64,000 nucleotides of DNA from Hypomyces perniciosus (GCA_008477525.1 SPDT01000007.1:1922001-1986000); one strand, 5' to 3'. Shown: positions 11,425 to 22,838, numbered from the stretch's first letter. The notes: a model not told the origin generated them from the letters alone. Program-made: numbers and translations.

Positions 11425-12789
11425 GATTGCGATTTCGACTGATGGCAGATTCGGCTTCCGTGGGTTAGAGAGACCGTAGGCCTGAGCGTGTCTCGTCAGG
11501 GGTGTTTGGCTGTGGAGGTGTTTGGCTGGCTTTCGTGACCCCAAAGGCGGGCTTATTTCGCTGGCCCTCTCCAGAGGCGTGTCAGGAGTCGCGTTGATGA
11601 TCTGTAAATTTCAGAGGCGGTGACTAAGCACGGGTCCAATCTGGGCCGCCTGCTGGTGTGTCTGCCCCACCACGCCTTTATAGCATTTGCATCACCAAAA
11701 GCAAGCTCCCTTGCTGGCTTCCTCTCCTTGTTGGAGTCTTTGGAGATGTTGCGCTGCAGCCAGGGATTTGGCACGATCATGGCTTCGGTTTGAATGGCAA
11801 GCAAGCAATCACAGTTGTTGATGGGACATTGCAAAGTCCAGAACGGTCATCTCCCTCCTCTCCCTCGCACCCCCCCTCATTTCCTGTGCTCTCGAAAGTG
11901 CTGCGGGCTTACATAAAACATCTGCACTCTGGCGAGGTTCAGCCAAGGGCTCCAAGACGAAAAAGAAAGTTCATCACTGGGCTACACCCCCCAGCATTCA
12001 GCTCCGTGCTTGCAACCGTGGCGTCCTGTATCCGCACTGCCCACGAAGTAGCGTCACAAGCTGGATGATCCCATATACTACTCGTATGGGATGGCACGAT
12101 AGCGATGGCGCTTCAGGCCAGAGTCGACCACTAAGAAGATGGGTATTTGGCCTGAGATCAGAAGCGACAAGAAGACGCACGTCGTCACTGGTTGACTGGT
12201 GAGTACCCCTCCTTCTGCTCGGGCGCTAATGCAAGCCGTGCGATGTGCCGGCCGCTTGATGATCCTCTGCTGGGGGTATTGTCACGATTCCGTCTGCCGA
12301 GGGCCAGAGAAGCAATACCTACGAGTACGGAGTAGATGGCAAAAGAAATGGTGGGAGACTCTCTCGGGACAGTCTCCTGATTCGGCGCCTCTGAACGGTC
12401 GAGATGGGCGGGGGAGGGAGGAGGGCGCGCCAGAGCTCCGTGGGACTTGGCAGACCAATCTCTCTGGCTTTCTCCTCATCGGTTGAGAGCTGCAGATCCA
12501 ATGGTGGCTGCAGGGATGAGTTGTCACCTTAGACGAGGTACCGCTACTGTAAGACAAGAAGATACTTGCTTTGTGGCGATGGTTTCACCACTGGCCAGCG
12601 GTTGCCCACCACCCACTGCGAGGTTCTCTGATTGGAGCTGATATATTATGTGTGGCCTTGGTCTGAAGTGACAATCCCACGATCCCCAGCTTCCTTGTTC
12701 CCACACTCTGTTCTTTCTCTTTTGCCGCTCTCCTCTCCTTGACTTCACTTCACTCCCAATTCTCTCTTCAGATATACTCAGCAAGCATC
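11425..12789. other. Intergenic, 1.4 kb, upstream of the stand-alone P450
   Basis: Several overlapping frames (11658-12068, 12282-12557) are compositionally random and unrelated to known families. The sequence is pyrimidine-rich in the last 120 bases before the P450 start. A TACGAGTACGGAGTA segment occurs at about 12319-12333. Confidence 0.5.
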
Positions 12790-14166
12790 ATGGCGACTCC
12801 GATTCCTCAGCCGCCCGGTGTGCCCTTGCTGGGCAACATCTTCGATGTCGATCCTAACAATACCTGGGCTTCTTTGAAGAAGCTATCCGAGAAGCATGGA
12901 GAAATCTTCCAAATCAAAGTCTTTGGCCACAAAATTGTTTTCGTTGCCAGCGTGGCCTTGGCCGAGGAGATTTGTGACGAGAAGCGCTTCCGCAAGTTCG
13001 TTGGCGGCCCCATTGTCGAGATTCGAGCTGCTGTTCACGCCGCCCTCTTTACTGCCTACGATCATGAGGCCAGCTGGGGCATCCACCACCGCATCATCGC
13101 CCCCAAGCTGTCCCCCGCGGAAGTGGCTGGACGCTTTGTGGAGATGCGTGACATCACCACGGAGCTCTTTGACGCCTGGAGAGGCTTTGGCGATTCTAAC
13201 AAGACGCTGCTGTTGCCGCAACTTAACAGACTAAATCTGGAGGCTATAACCTACACACTTTTCGGACAGAGGCTCCATGGCCTTACTGGCCCAGAACACC
13301 CAATGATACAAGCAATGGAGAGGTCGATCTCTGAGGCCATCAAGCGCCCCACGCGGCCAAGTCTCCTCAACTGGCTTGTATACGGCCGGAAGTTCAAGTC
13401 GTCAAACAAGGCGATGCGCAGCTACGCCGAAGATGTGGTCAAGTACCGCAAGGAGAACCCGACAGACCGCCAAGATGTGCTGGCCGCCATGCTGAACTCC
13501 AAGGATCCTGAAACCGACAAGGCCATGACTGACACGGAGGTCATTGACGAGATTGTTTCCATGCCAATTGGCAGCAGTACGGCTCAATGCCTGCTTACTT
13601 CTGCAATCTACTTCCTCTTGAAGAATCCAGGAGCGATTAAGAAGGCCCGTGACGAACTGGACAATGTCATAGGCCCCGACGAGTTCAGGCAAGAGCATGT
13701 CAGCCAACTCAAGTACATCGAGGGCATTGTCCGCGAATCACTCCGTCTTTCATTTGCTGCTCCTGGTTTCAACATTGAGCCAATCCCCAGAGAGGGTGAC
13801 AAGAGCCCTATCCAGCTGGCTGGGGGCAAGTACGAGATTGCACACAATCAGGCCATGATCATTGTCTTGGCTGGTGTAAATCGCGATCCGAACGTCTTTG
13901 AGGATCCGCTCGAGTTCATGCCGGAACGCATGATGGGCGAGGCGTTTAACAAGCTGCCGGCCGGTGCTAAGAAGTGGTTCGGCAACGGGAAGAGAGTGTG
14001 TATTGGAAAGCACTGGGCATGGGAGTGGAGCATGGTTGTGTTGGCCATGATGCTCAAGGACTTTGATTTTGAGATGGTGAACCCGGAGTATAAGATGGAG
14101 CAGGATGGATGGTTCAACGTTCGGCCGATTGACTTTTATGTCACGATCAAACCGAGGGGGGCTTAG
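12790..14166 (+). CDS. Stand-alone cytochrome P450, CYP505-like heme domain (CYP540-like)
   Basis: An intronless frame of 458 aa. The start is the ATG before ATPIPQPPGVPLLGNI, the typical N-terminus of soluble CYP505/CYP102-type heme domains; there is no membrane anchor. ExxR is present as ESLRLS and the heme loop is FGNGKRVCIG. The protein ends just after the heme domain, so the fused FMN/FAD reductase of CYP505 is absent, as in the CYP540 group. The I-helix reads IGSSTAQ where AGHETT is expected: the Thr remains but the acid is Ser. The acid-alcohol pair normally delivers protons for O-O cleavage, so chemistry may be unusual (inference). It would depend on a separate reductase or use peroxide. 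No damage is visible. Confidence 0.88.
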   Translation: MATPIPQPPGVPLLGNIFDVDPNNTWASLKKLSEKHGEIFQIKVFGHKIVFVASVALAEEICDEKRFRKFVGGPIVEIRAAVHAALFTAYDHEASWGIHHRIIAPKLSPAEVAGRFVEMRDITTELFDAWRGFGDSNKTLLLPQLNRLNLEAITYTLFGQRLHGLTGPEHPMIQAMERSISEAIKRPTRPSLLNWLVYGRKFKSSNKAMRSYAEDVVKYRKENPTDRQDVLAAMLNSKDPETDKAMTDTEVIDEIVSMPIGSSTAQCLLTSAIYFLLKNPGAIKKARDELDNVIGPDEFRQEHVSQLKYIEGIVRESLRLSFAAPGFNIEPIPREGDKSPIQLAGGKYEIAHNQAMIIVLAGVNRDPNVFEDPLEFMPERMMGEAFNKLPAGAKKWFGNGKRVCIGKHWAWEWSMVVLAMMLKDFDFEMVNPEYKMEQDGWFNVRPIDFYVTIKPRGA

Positions 14167-14246
14167 GCGACTGGTATATAAGCATGCATGAGTACTATTA
14201 TAATTCTGATATCACTACCGTATGTAATGTTTGTTGGCTATGAATA

Positions 14247-15964
14247 TTACGTCTTTCTCCTCTTCGGAATCACCTTGAACGGGTCCGCCCCTCTCCTCAC
14301 GGCCGCAATCAACATCTGCATCCTCCCATCCACCCTCTCATCCAACCTTCTACATGCCTCCTCCGGCCCAATCCCTTCCCCCTCACACATCTCCTCCACC
14401 TTATTCACCACCTTTTGCCGCACACCCACATAATTACTAGCATACTTGACTTCTCGGAGTGTTCCCGTTCGCCAGCCCGTGCCGTACTGTATCTCGAGAG
14501 CTTCGATGGCGGGGTTCCCGTGCGAGCCGAGTTTGTATTCGCGCCAGATGTCGGCGACGGTGCGGCCCATACGGTGGAAGCGAAAGGGGTGGAAGCGAAA
14601 GGGGCGGGAGGGAGGGCCGGATGCGTAACGGGGAGTGGTGGTGCGACGGGGGGTAGAGTAGCGAGGACGGGATTGGGGGTGGTGATTGTGAGGGCTTGTG
14701 GAGCGGGAGGAGTTAGGGTTGGAGAGAGGGCGGTGGGAAGGGTGGTGGCATCGTCGTCGTCGTCATCGTCGTCATTATCATCATCATTACCATCGCTAGA
14801 TTCTACGTCGTGATCTGGTCGATAGTCGGAACCAGCGTCCTCCTCCTCTTGTTCCATGGCCGCGGACGGCGTGTTGACAGCAGTCCAGCGGCTGCTCTGC
14901 CGAGTGACTCTTAGTCCAGCCGCCTGAGACAATGGGCCACAGCTGTTGACGCTTTGACTCTCGACTCTCTCTGTCAAGTCTTGCTGAGGCTCCGAGTTGG
15001 GGGTTACCTGCCTTGACGGCAGCTGTGTCGGAACAGGAAGATACTCGTTCTCGGGCTCAGGTTCGGGCCCAGAGTCTTCCGTATCACTGAGAACTCGACG
15101 AGCAAACCCTCGTCTCCTTGGCGCTCTCTGTCCGGTACTTCGCATAGGACGGCTGTCAAACAGAGGTGTTGGTGGCAGGTCCAAGTCATATTCTGGTCTG
15201 ATCGTTGTTATCTCGCTGACAACAGAATCTGAGCTCGGCGGCGTTGGCAGCTTCGTTATAGCAGGTGCTCCCAGCCTCAGCGGCTCTGGCTGAGGAGTAT
15301 CAAACACTGAAGACCCTCGAATCACTTCAATATCCATTGTCGCTGGTGCAGATGACCTTTTGTGAAATTGGGAGCGTATCTCCTGGGCCTTGTCCTGGTA
15401 TTCTCCTCCCATCGTCATCGCCAGCGTCAACTCTGGCTGCGGATCCACCACCAAACTTCCTTCCCTGACCTGCTGAATGAAATCAACAGCTCCCTGTAGC
15501 AAGACCAAGTGCATATCCAACCTCTTCTTGATCTCTCTATTCTCTTCCTGGGTTTCTCGCAGCTCCGCCACCACACGGTCCAATTTGTTCGTCAAGCCCC
15601 CCAATTCAGCGGTATAATACTCCTGCATATTCACCACCGTGCGCGCCAAACCAGCTGGAACACCATCCAGCAAATGAGGCGTTGAAGACGGGTCCTCTTC
15701 AGCAACAAGTGTTGTTTCCCGGTGTATCCCCTCCGTGACACCGGCGACCACGGAAGTGGCGGGGCTGGTGAAGCGCCGGCTGTTGCCCCACATCTGACGG
15801 TCCGGCGCGGGTAGATCCTTCGGAAATCCGGAAGAAGAGTCCGGTCTAAAGCCGAGAGCTGATGAGGCGCGAACTTTACGATGATGTTGCGATGAGATAC
15901 GAGGGCTTGAGGAGTGCATTGTAGCGTGTTTCCATGAGTGTGTGGTGTTAGTATGTGTGGTCAT
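14247..15964 (-). CDS. GCR1_C-domain transcription factor, with unresolved frame change
   Basis: A long minus-strand frame starts at ATG 15964 (MTTHTNTT). It contains Ser/Pro-rich disorder, a central helical segment (about 15640-15480, NMQEYYTAELGGLTNKLDRV), a proline-rich region and an acidic Asp run (about 14760-14800). The C-terminal domain lies in a different frame, from about 14600 to the stop at 14247, beginning RMGRTVADIWREYKLG. That is the GCR1_C domain (Msn1/Hot1/Gcr1-type DNA binding) and it includes YGTGWRTG and YASNYVG. No canonical intron with correct phase joins the frames: the one usable acceptor, near 14697, needs a phase-2 donor, and only a weak GTATCT near 15045 fits. A real frameshift, an assembly error or an unusual intron are all possible. 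Two perfect 15-bp copies sit at the switch region. Confidence 0.65.
14575..14604. repeat. Two tandem 15-bp units in the GCR1_C gene
   Basis: The unit TGGAAGCGAAAGGGG is repeated perfectly twice, directly upstream of the GCR1_C domain. It preserves frame (5 codons each) but lies exactly where the reading frame must change, so slippage here may be related. Confidence 0.95.
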
Positions 15965-16705
15965 TGTGATTTGCTGCACGGATATAGACTGATTTGTTGG
16001 GCGCGTTGCTATTCAGTGCTGTCACTCCAAGAACCGCGATGCACTGGCACTCAGGACTTGTGTTAACACGAAGCAAGGTCAGCAAAGATCAAGAGAAGAA
16101 GGACGTTGCGAAGCAAGACAAGGGCACATTGAATGATTGTGGAATTGGGCGTTAGGTTTCTTGTTCTCATCTATTATATGTAGGTACACTTGAGGAACAA
16201 AGCACCTCGCCACGGACCTTCATGGCAACATGGCAAACTCGGCCTTGTTCTCCTGCATTCCAGTCTCAACGCAATGACCACTATCTAAGTGCGTCTGACA
16301 TCCAAAAATCCAATCATGTTGTCGTCCAAATCATGCCGCAGCACTGGTTCAACCTTGCTCTGTTATGGCGGCTTTCCATTTCCTCCATTAAAATGTGAGT
16401 AGAGGATCGAAAAAAAATCCAAGGACATTAAAATGACATATTTCAACAATCCTCTTATCGGATTCGTGCTTTCATGCCAAAAAAAAAATTCCGTCGATAT
16501 AATATGTTTGTTTGTTTGTGATAGACGTGCTGTTAATGCCATTCTCATCCAAACTCAAGCACATGCAAATCAATGCAGAGGGGGTATAAAACGCCGAATG
16601 ATGATGATGATGCTTCCTTGCGTCCGCAATGCAAAAATAAAGCGCAAATATGCGAAGGCGATTATCATGATGAAAAAAAGACAAAGGGAAAATGGGTTAA
16701 TTGGG
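15965..16705. other. Intergenic region
   Basis: The 5' region of the GCR1_C gene and the 3' side of the next minus-strand gene. AT-rich patches and a short ATGATGATGATG run near 16600 are present; nothing codes convincingly. Confidence 0.45.
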
Positions 16706-17464
16706 TTAAAAGGTTGCGTTCTTGCGCAGGGTCCAGAAAAAGAAGCGGCTTTTGCGTCGCGACCGTGCGGTGGACGTGACATTGACAGAGGCGTACTTTT
16801 CGTCTTGGTCGTCCTCTAGTTCAAGCCTGTAACGGCGTACACTGCCCGTGTCATCGTCGAAAGAGACGTGCCTCTCCTTGCCGACGAAGCAATCGGGTAG
16901 TAGGTTTCTTCGCAACCATCCCTTTACGCCGCGACTGGCAGCATCGATGGCTGCGTACTCAAGTCGCCGCGTGTTGTCGCTGGTCCAGTAGTGTGTAGTC
17001 TGTGGTGGCAGCTGTGCAGGCGACTCTTGGTTTGTTTCTGTGAGCTCGACGAGCTCAGGCGCAGGGAACTGGAAATACGCTGCCTGAGACGAAGCACGGT
17101 GCTGGTATGAGAGGGAGGTCTGGCTGGCCGTGAATCGATGTGTGGACGGCCGCGTGCGAGAACGAAGTAATGAGCCAGAGGAGATAGCATTGTTGGATAT
17201 TACCGAGGTGCGCCGGGCAGGTTGTGAACGCGAATATGAGGTCGAGTTGCGCGGTGATGTCGTGAAGGACTCATATCCAGAATCGTGGCGTTGCATCTTG
17301 ACGATGACAGGGGCTGACTGGTCGGCCATGGTCTCAGCGAGAGGGTGTGGTGGCCTTCCGTAGGCAGTGGAGGGCGGCGAGGACGGAGGTTCTAACAGCT
17401 CAACGTCGTTGAAGCTGTGGTAGGTGGTGTCTGAGGCTGCAAAGCTGGGCCGGCCTGGTTCCAT
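16706..17464 (-). CDS. Conserved fungal protein of unknown function, 252 aa
   Basis: An uninterrupted frame. I chose the ATG at 17464 (context ACCATGG) over one 24 bases upstream because its context is better. The N-terminal two thirds are disordered and rich in Ser/Thr/Pro/Arg. The C-terminal part is more ordered: a helical EYAAIDAASRGVKGWLRR segment, then DCFVGK and RHVSFDDDTGSVRRYRLELE. A basic, aromatic tail ends the protein. No membrane segment or enzyme motif is visible, and no function can be assigned. Confidence 0.65.
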   Translation of the reverse strand: MEPGRPSFAASDTTYHSFNDVELLEPPSSPPSTAYGRPPHPLAETMADQSAPVIVKMQRHDSGYESFTTSPRNSTSYSRSQPARRTSVISNNAISSGSLLRSRTRPSTHRFTASQTSLSYQHRASSQAAYFQFPAPELVELTETNQESPAQLPPQTTHYWTSDNTRRLEYAAIDAASRGVKGWLRRNLLPDCFVGKERHVSFDDDTGSVRRYRLELEDDQDEKYASVNVTSTARSRRKSRFFFWTLRKNATF

Positions 17465-20400
17465 GGTGTTGAGCCTGCTGATATACATATGGCTGTATGT
17501 ATGCGCCCGCGCAGTAGTGTGTGTATGGCATGTAAGGTATGGTATGTAAGTGGTTGGTGGAGGCGGCGATGCAGGACCAGTCCAGCTGCAGGCGAGATCC
17601 AGTCAAACAGGTCAGGCTGTCTGATTAAAGAGGTCTAGACCAGCCAGGGCAAAACCTCTGCCTCTGAGAGATCGAAGTGGGAAGGTCGATGCAAGGCGGA
17701 GGAGCAGGTGAGAGTATATATCCATACTCCCCTGGGGCTAACAGCTGCAGGCCTCAGATGGCGTGCGTTGAAGCAGCTTTGGCAGAGCAAATGAATAAAT
17801 CCACACAACAATTTATCTGCTGCTGCCGCTTGCACAAAACGAAATAGCAGTAAATAGTAGAGAAGAAGCAAAAACCCAGCTCGCTAAATCACCCCAGAAA
17901 GCAAAAGTTGCGGTCTGGAGGCCCCCCAGGAAATGTCACCCGTTATATGTATAATATTAAACAGGCGTTCACAGACCTGGTCAACGGAGTGACAAGCGGG
18001 ATTGCAGACCCAGATGGCGGATGCGAAGATTGGCCCACCTGATAGGTCGATAATGGCTGGACACTATGACTCGATCCAGGGGCCCACGACCGCATTAGCA
18101 GCGGGGAAATACCTCTAATCAGAGAGAGAGGGAATAAAAAAAATTCAAAAGGGCCAAGAGGGCGCCCCCAGGGGTGGTTGATGGAGCGATGGAACCGCCA
18201 GGGTCTGCAGGGGTTGGCCACTGCTTTGAGAAACTGGATGCTACTACTATTACCAAACAACCAGTCGGCGGTGAGCGAAGACAGCAGATGCCCCGTTATT
18301 TGTGGATTGGAGGTGTTTAGTGCGAGCGGGAGAATACAGTCGAAGCGCGTTTCTGATCGTTCTGTTCGTTCTGATGGGTTCCAAAGCCGCCGAGAAATTG
18401 TCGAGATCGGAGGGCCAATGGTTGGATTTGCGTAATGGAAATTTGAGGATGCCGGTCAAATCGCCATAGAGTTAATTACTCTGTACGGAGCTATGGAGAT
18501 GGAGTCTTCGCTCTCTTTGTGCGTGATATGATGGTGGAATGTCGACTAGGTAGTAGTAGTATTTAGTAGTACTCCGTAATACTCCAGCCTTTGCTATGGT
18601 GGGGGTGCAGGTTCTTCTTGTCTCTCGGTTACTATGAAGAGTGGACAAAGATGGTGATGACGGTGAGGGGCCCCTTACAGGCAGTAGTAGTACTAGTAGG
18701 TAGTAGTAGTAGTAGTATCTGTTGTGGTATCCGTACTCCGTACTCCGTAAAGGTACTATGCCGTTTGCCGTTTTGTTGAGATCGAGGGGTAGTATTTGAA
18801 AAATCAGGGGGCTGTACGGAGTAGTCTCTGCTGAATCGTGAATAATATTTGTTTGTGGTGCGAGTAATACTAGTACTGGTAGTACGGAGTACAGTACGGA
18901 GTGGTATTCTGTTGAAGAAGCAATGGTGATTAGTACGCATACTTGTAGAGAAGCGTCCGTCCCTGATCAAGCTCAAATCATATGCTTGATGAACACCACC
19001 AGCTCGGCACTTCTGAACTCGCACAAGCAGCACGCACAAAGCAGGTACACAAAGCGGCCCCTTGTCCTTACATTTGTCATGCAGCACAAGCAACCTGCTT
19101 TCTCGCAGCCTGTGTGTGTCGGCTGCTGTAGTGCAGGACAAGCCGCGCGCTATTATGGGAGGGTCATGCGCAAACCCATCGCTCGAGACTACTACTACTA
19201 TTATCGATTCGTCCAGTCGGTGATAGTAGTAGTAGTAGTAGTAGAAATAGTATCTGATCGCATCCGATGTCGCTAGGCAATTCATCCACCAGGCAGTCGG
19301 CTAAACAGAAAGCTGCGCGATGTGCCTTTAAAGTATGTATGCATATCAAGGCTGGTTGGTTGGTGGTGGTCATGGGATGGTGCGACTCTTCCCAGTTCTC
19401 TCGCGCTGTCCAAAGCAAACAAAGCGTGTGCGGGCGTCGATCACGCACATCATCGGCTCTGGATCCATGATGCGCCAGCCAGCGATCTCTCCTTCCAGCC
19501 CTGCCGCCATCATGTGATGGCCGCCCAAACCGCCTCAGCAGTCCAATGAATGTCATCCGCCAGGCGGCAGTGAAACCAGAGGCGGGAAGCCACCCCCAAA
19601 AGCAGTTTGGGCGAAAACCATGAGGAATGGAGATGGGTGAAAGCCATTTCGACGTCTTCTTGCCGCTCTGTTCTGAGACCGGATGCCATTTTACCCCTAC
19701 CTGCTTGCCTCCCTGACACAGAGACGCAGAGGAGATGAGATCATGCTTCTTGTGTAGCGCATTTCATGCAAGGTACGGAGCTCATTTCTCGCCCTGCGTC
19801 CTTCATGCATCAATACGAATGCTCCGTACGAGTATGGAGATTACTGCCTAGACGCCATTCTTCTTGACAACGTTCCATGCCGATACGACAATGTATGCAA
19901 ATGTCGGTTTGACGCCGGAGCTATTAATATGCAACACCCGCTCATGGAGCTTCGGCGCTTGCTAGCACAAACTCCACCCCGAAAGTCATCTGTGGCGTGA
20001 GCGTTTGTTTGACATTTGATGCCTCTTTCTATCGTCGTCGTAAGCATCAACGGATTTCCCTGGACTGAGAATCAACCCTAAACATGCCGAGGCACGGAGT
20101 AGTGACGTTGTATTGTAAAACAGCCACAAATACACATGCTGCTTCATCGCCATCCCTTCAAAGAAATGTCCGCAAAATTCCCGCCATGCCATAATACCAC
20201 AGCTGTTGAGGAGTAGCTAATAAGGGGATCCCTAGCCCTCTCCACTATTGATTGATATGCCAAGTCTCATCTCCCAACGCCTTAGTAATAGTCGCTGAGA
20301 ATACGGGGGACGGAAAAACAGGGAAGGAATCTTTTTATGACCGCTTCTTCGACGATGAAGAACGGCCGTCATTCCTCCCACTGGCAGGATGCCAAATCCA

Positions 20401-22070
20401 TTCCCCCCCCCCCCTTCTTCACACTTATAACGTAGTACATACGCAGGGGTCTCAAAATTGACACTCCTCCATATCATAGGATGAAAATGGTGAAAAGAAA
20501 AGAAAACATTTCATATGATCCCGAGGCATCGACGATAAAAACCGGATAGTATCTTAGATCTCATATCTCAAACCAATATTTTCCTAGCGTTGCGCCGTCT
20601 CGTTAGTGGGTAGTTAGGGACAAGTAGCAATAGTTTGGTGACGGGTAGGTCGTCAGAACGTTCCATAAATAACAAATAGCCACGGCACGACATGCCATAT
20701 TCTTTCGGTTTCAGGCGATAGGCTATGTCCATATCTTTGGCCCGGTATCGAACGATGCAAGACGTGTTAAGCAAGATGTCATTAGCAGTTATGGATCTTT
20801 TTGAATGCGTCATAGTATTGGTCGAAGGGGGGCATAATTGATGTCTAGGGAGAACTCTTTTCATGACTCTGCCCTTTTCGGTGCCCCGGAGACTCTGTCA
20901 TCTCTCAGATGTCAGTTATACCACACGATTAGCAAAGTTCATGTGTGCATCAAGGATGTTCGCTTACTCCATATTCCAAGCACACTCGTTCAACGGCAGA
21001 AAACGGTGGCTTGACAAGCAAGTAACATGGCTGGAAGAGATGAATGCTTCTAAAAAGCCACATAATATGGTCTATTATGTTATGATTCGTACACGAAGTA
21101 GTTCTTTGAGTTCTCGCTGGCGTATATAGATTTGCTAAAAAGGAATATTCGCGCTGAGGGGGCGGACCGCAAATGGTGTAGGGTAGGTATCTAGCATTGG
21201 CACTCGATCAAAATGCCCAATCGATGTGGTATTGGTTCCTATGGTAGGCCTCATACAAGATACATACCGAGCCGGAAGGTGACTTGTAAGGTAAGGAGAG
21301 CATCGGGGAGAATCGGGGAGAATCGGAGAGCATCGCCAATGCACATGCACAGGGAATGGAAAATGGAGAGTTGGAATGCAATCTCAAACACTCCCTTCTT
21401 GAGAACTTTCCGATTTAATGACTTGAAATTCCACAGAAATAACGGGAATGAATCGGATTAATTTTCATTCTCTGGTGATTTCGCGGAGAATGAAATGCAG
21501 TTATCAAGCTGGTTTATACAGAGTAGTCAACCCCCTTTCTCTCACCCTCTCACACTCTCACAGACAACCATCAACCATCGAGATGTCCAGTCCAATCCTT
21601 GAGTTGCACGCATCCACCAAATACCCAAACATTGAGATTAGGCATGCAACATCGTTAAACACTATGACATCAGTAAGAAATGCCAAAGCCACCCACTGCT
21701 GTTTGACCTCCCCTTCATTGCGGATCGCAGCTGGAATGCCTTCCCTTGATCAGCGATGTATACTGAAGATCAATAAATTCAGATGCTTTGGTGTTGACAG
21801 AAACACAGGAATGTAGTTTTACAAGGGATAGAATTAGACCTTGAGGATCAATATGGATTGCACTGGTATTGCAATGATCAATAAACCAAGAAACCAAGAA
21901 ACCAAGAGTAAAAGAACACCATTCGATCAAGTATAGAAGAACAGCAGAGACCCGTCCCAAAATCCATTATCATTCAACCATCACATCCAATTTTCTAAGC
22001 AGTCCTATCCTGACTACTCTCAAAAAAACATATTTCACAACTCTCGAGCTCGAAGCAAACAACCGCTATC
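17465..22070. other. Gene-poor 4.6-kb region with microsatellites
   Basis: No coding region could be supported. The sequence holds (TAG)n/(TAC)n microsatellites (about 18550-18720 and 19188-19244), a dense group of TACTCCGTA/TACGGAGTA motifs (18570-18578, 18734-18749, 18883-18902), a C-run at about 20403-20414 and short tandem GAATCGGG-type repeats at about 21300-21335. The frames 18632-19285 and 19164-19556 derive from microsatellites. Non-coding RNA or decayed repeats cannot be excluded. Confidence 0.55.
19188..19244. repeat. Inverted TAC/TAG microsatellite (potential hairpin)
   Basis: An ACT/TAC run (19188-19205) faces a TAG run (19222-19244). The arms are nearly perfectly complementary over about 17 bp, around a 16-nt unique centre. 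Confidence 0.85.
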
Positions 22071-22838
22071 ATGCAATTCAAGATCCTCTCCGTTCTCGCT
22101 GTCGCCTTGTCGGTCCAATCGACGGCCTACGCCATGTCTTCGACACAACAGGCCCAGGCCATGAAGCGAGGCAAAGCTGTGGAACAAAGCCAAGCGATGA
22201 ACCAAGGTCAGGCTATGAACCAAACCCAAGCGATGAACCAAGGTCAGGCTATGGACCAAACCCAGGCTATGCAACAAGGCCAAGCCGGAATCAAATCCAA
22301 GGACATCATCGACGCTCTCAACGACATTAGCCAAACATTTGCCGACGTTTCCGACGCCCTGGCACACCTATCTGTTGCTAACCTTGTCACAAATGTCCCT
22401 GTAAGTCGCCAACGCAGACCAAATGCTTTGGCTGTAAATATTCCTGACCCACCGTTCCAGAAAGTCATCAAGGACCTCGTGAAGCTGTTCGGTTCTGTCA
22501 CCAAAGGTTTGGCGAATTTCATCAACCCACTTTCCGGGGGTCAATTGCCCAAAGAAGATGAGGCAAGCGTTCTGTGAGCTTTCCACCAAGTACGTGCTTG
22601 CATATACCATAATCCACACTCACTCAAGCACCATCTAATAATGACATGACAGTTCACCGAGTCCAACCATAAGGTGGTTAAGAACATCGTTGGCGAGGAG
22701 GGCATACTTGCCAACAACCCCTTCAGTGGTATCATTTCTGCAATTGTCACCGCTATTGAGATGGTTGTTAACAGCTTTGCCTCCGGTCTCATTGGTGTCA
22801 TTCCCGCATGCAAGGAGGAGACGCAGGCAAAGGTATGA
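22071..22838 (+). CDS. Secreted HsbA-like protein with hexapeptide repeats
   Basis: Three exons (22071-22400, 22461-22562, 22653-22838), all phase 0, give 205 aa. Residues 1-21 form a clear signal peptide (MQFKILSVLAVALSVQSTAYA). Eight hexapeptide repeats of type MNQGQA/MNQTQA follow (residues 25-72). The C-terminal helical part (KDIIDALNDISQTFADVSDAL onward, then FTESNHKVVKNIVGEEGIL) resembles HsbA/galactomannoprotein-type surface proteins, which coat hydrophobic surfaces or the wall. Intron 1 (60 nt) is GT-AG. Intron 2 (90 nt) is best read as a GC-AG intron (GAG|GCAAGC), because every GT donor there breaks the frame or follows a stop. The end KV-stop at 22838 could instead be a further intron (GTATGA). 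Confidence 0.7.
22143..22286 (+). repeat. Eight 18-bp units (Gln/Ala/Met hexapeptides)
   Basis: Consecutive 18-bp units encode TQQAQA, MKRGKA, VEQSQA, MNQGQA, MNQTQA, MNQGQA, MDQTQA and MQQGQA. The central units alternate as a 36-bp pair, showing recent duplication of a two-unit block. Confidence 0.93.

Noticed and set aside
11658..12068. 136-codon frame upstream of the stand-alone P450
   Set aside because: No recognisable motif and located in promoter-like sequence.
1407..14166. Secondary-metabolite cluster around the two P450 genes
   Set aside because: They are about 10 kb apart with housekeeping genes between, and no PKS, NRPS, terpene or DMATS backbone is present; the LaeA-like gene is 48 kb away.
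14415..14813. Gly/Val/Ser-rich + frame antisense to the GCR1_C gene
   Set aside because: It mirrors the proline-rich and Asp-run codons of the real minus-strand gene.
18632..19285. 217-codon minus frame with Tyr and Val runs
   Set aside because: Its length comes from TAG/TAC microsatellites that stay open in this frame; no protein-like content.
22143..22286. Regular 18-bp repeats considered as a CRISPR-like or minisatellite array
   Set aside because: There are no spacers; units are contiguous codons within a signal-peptide-bearing frame.
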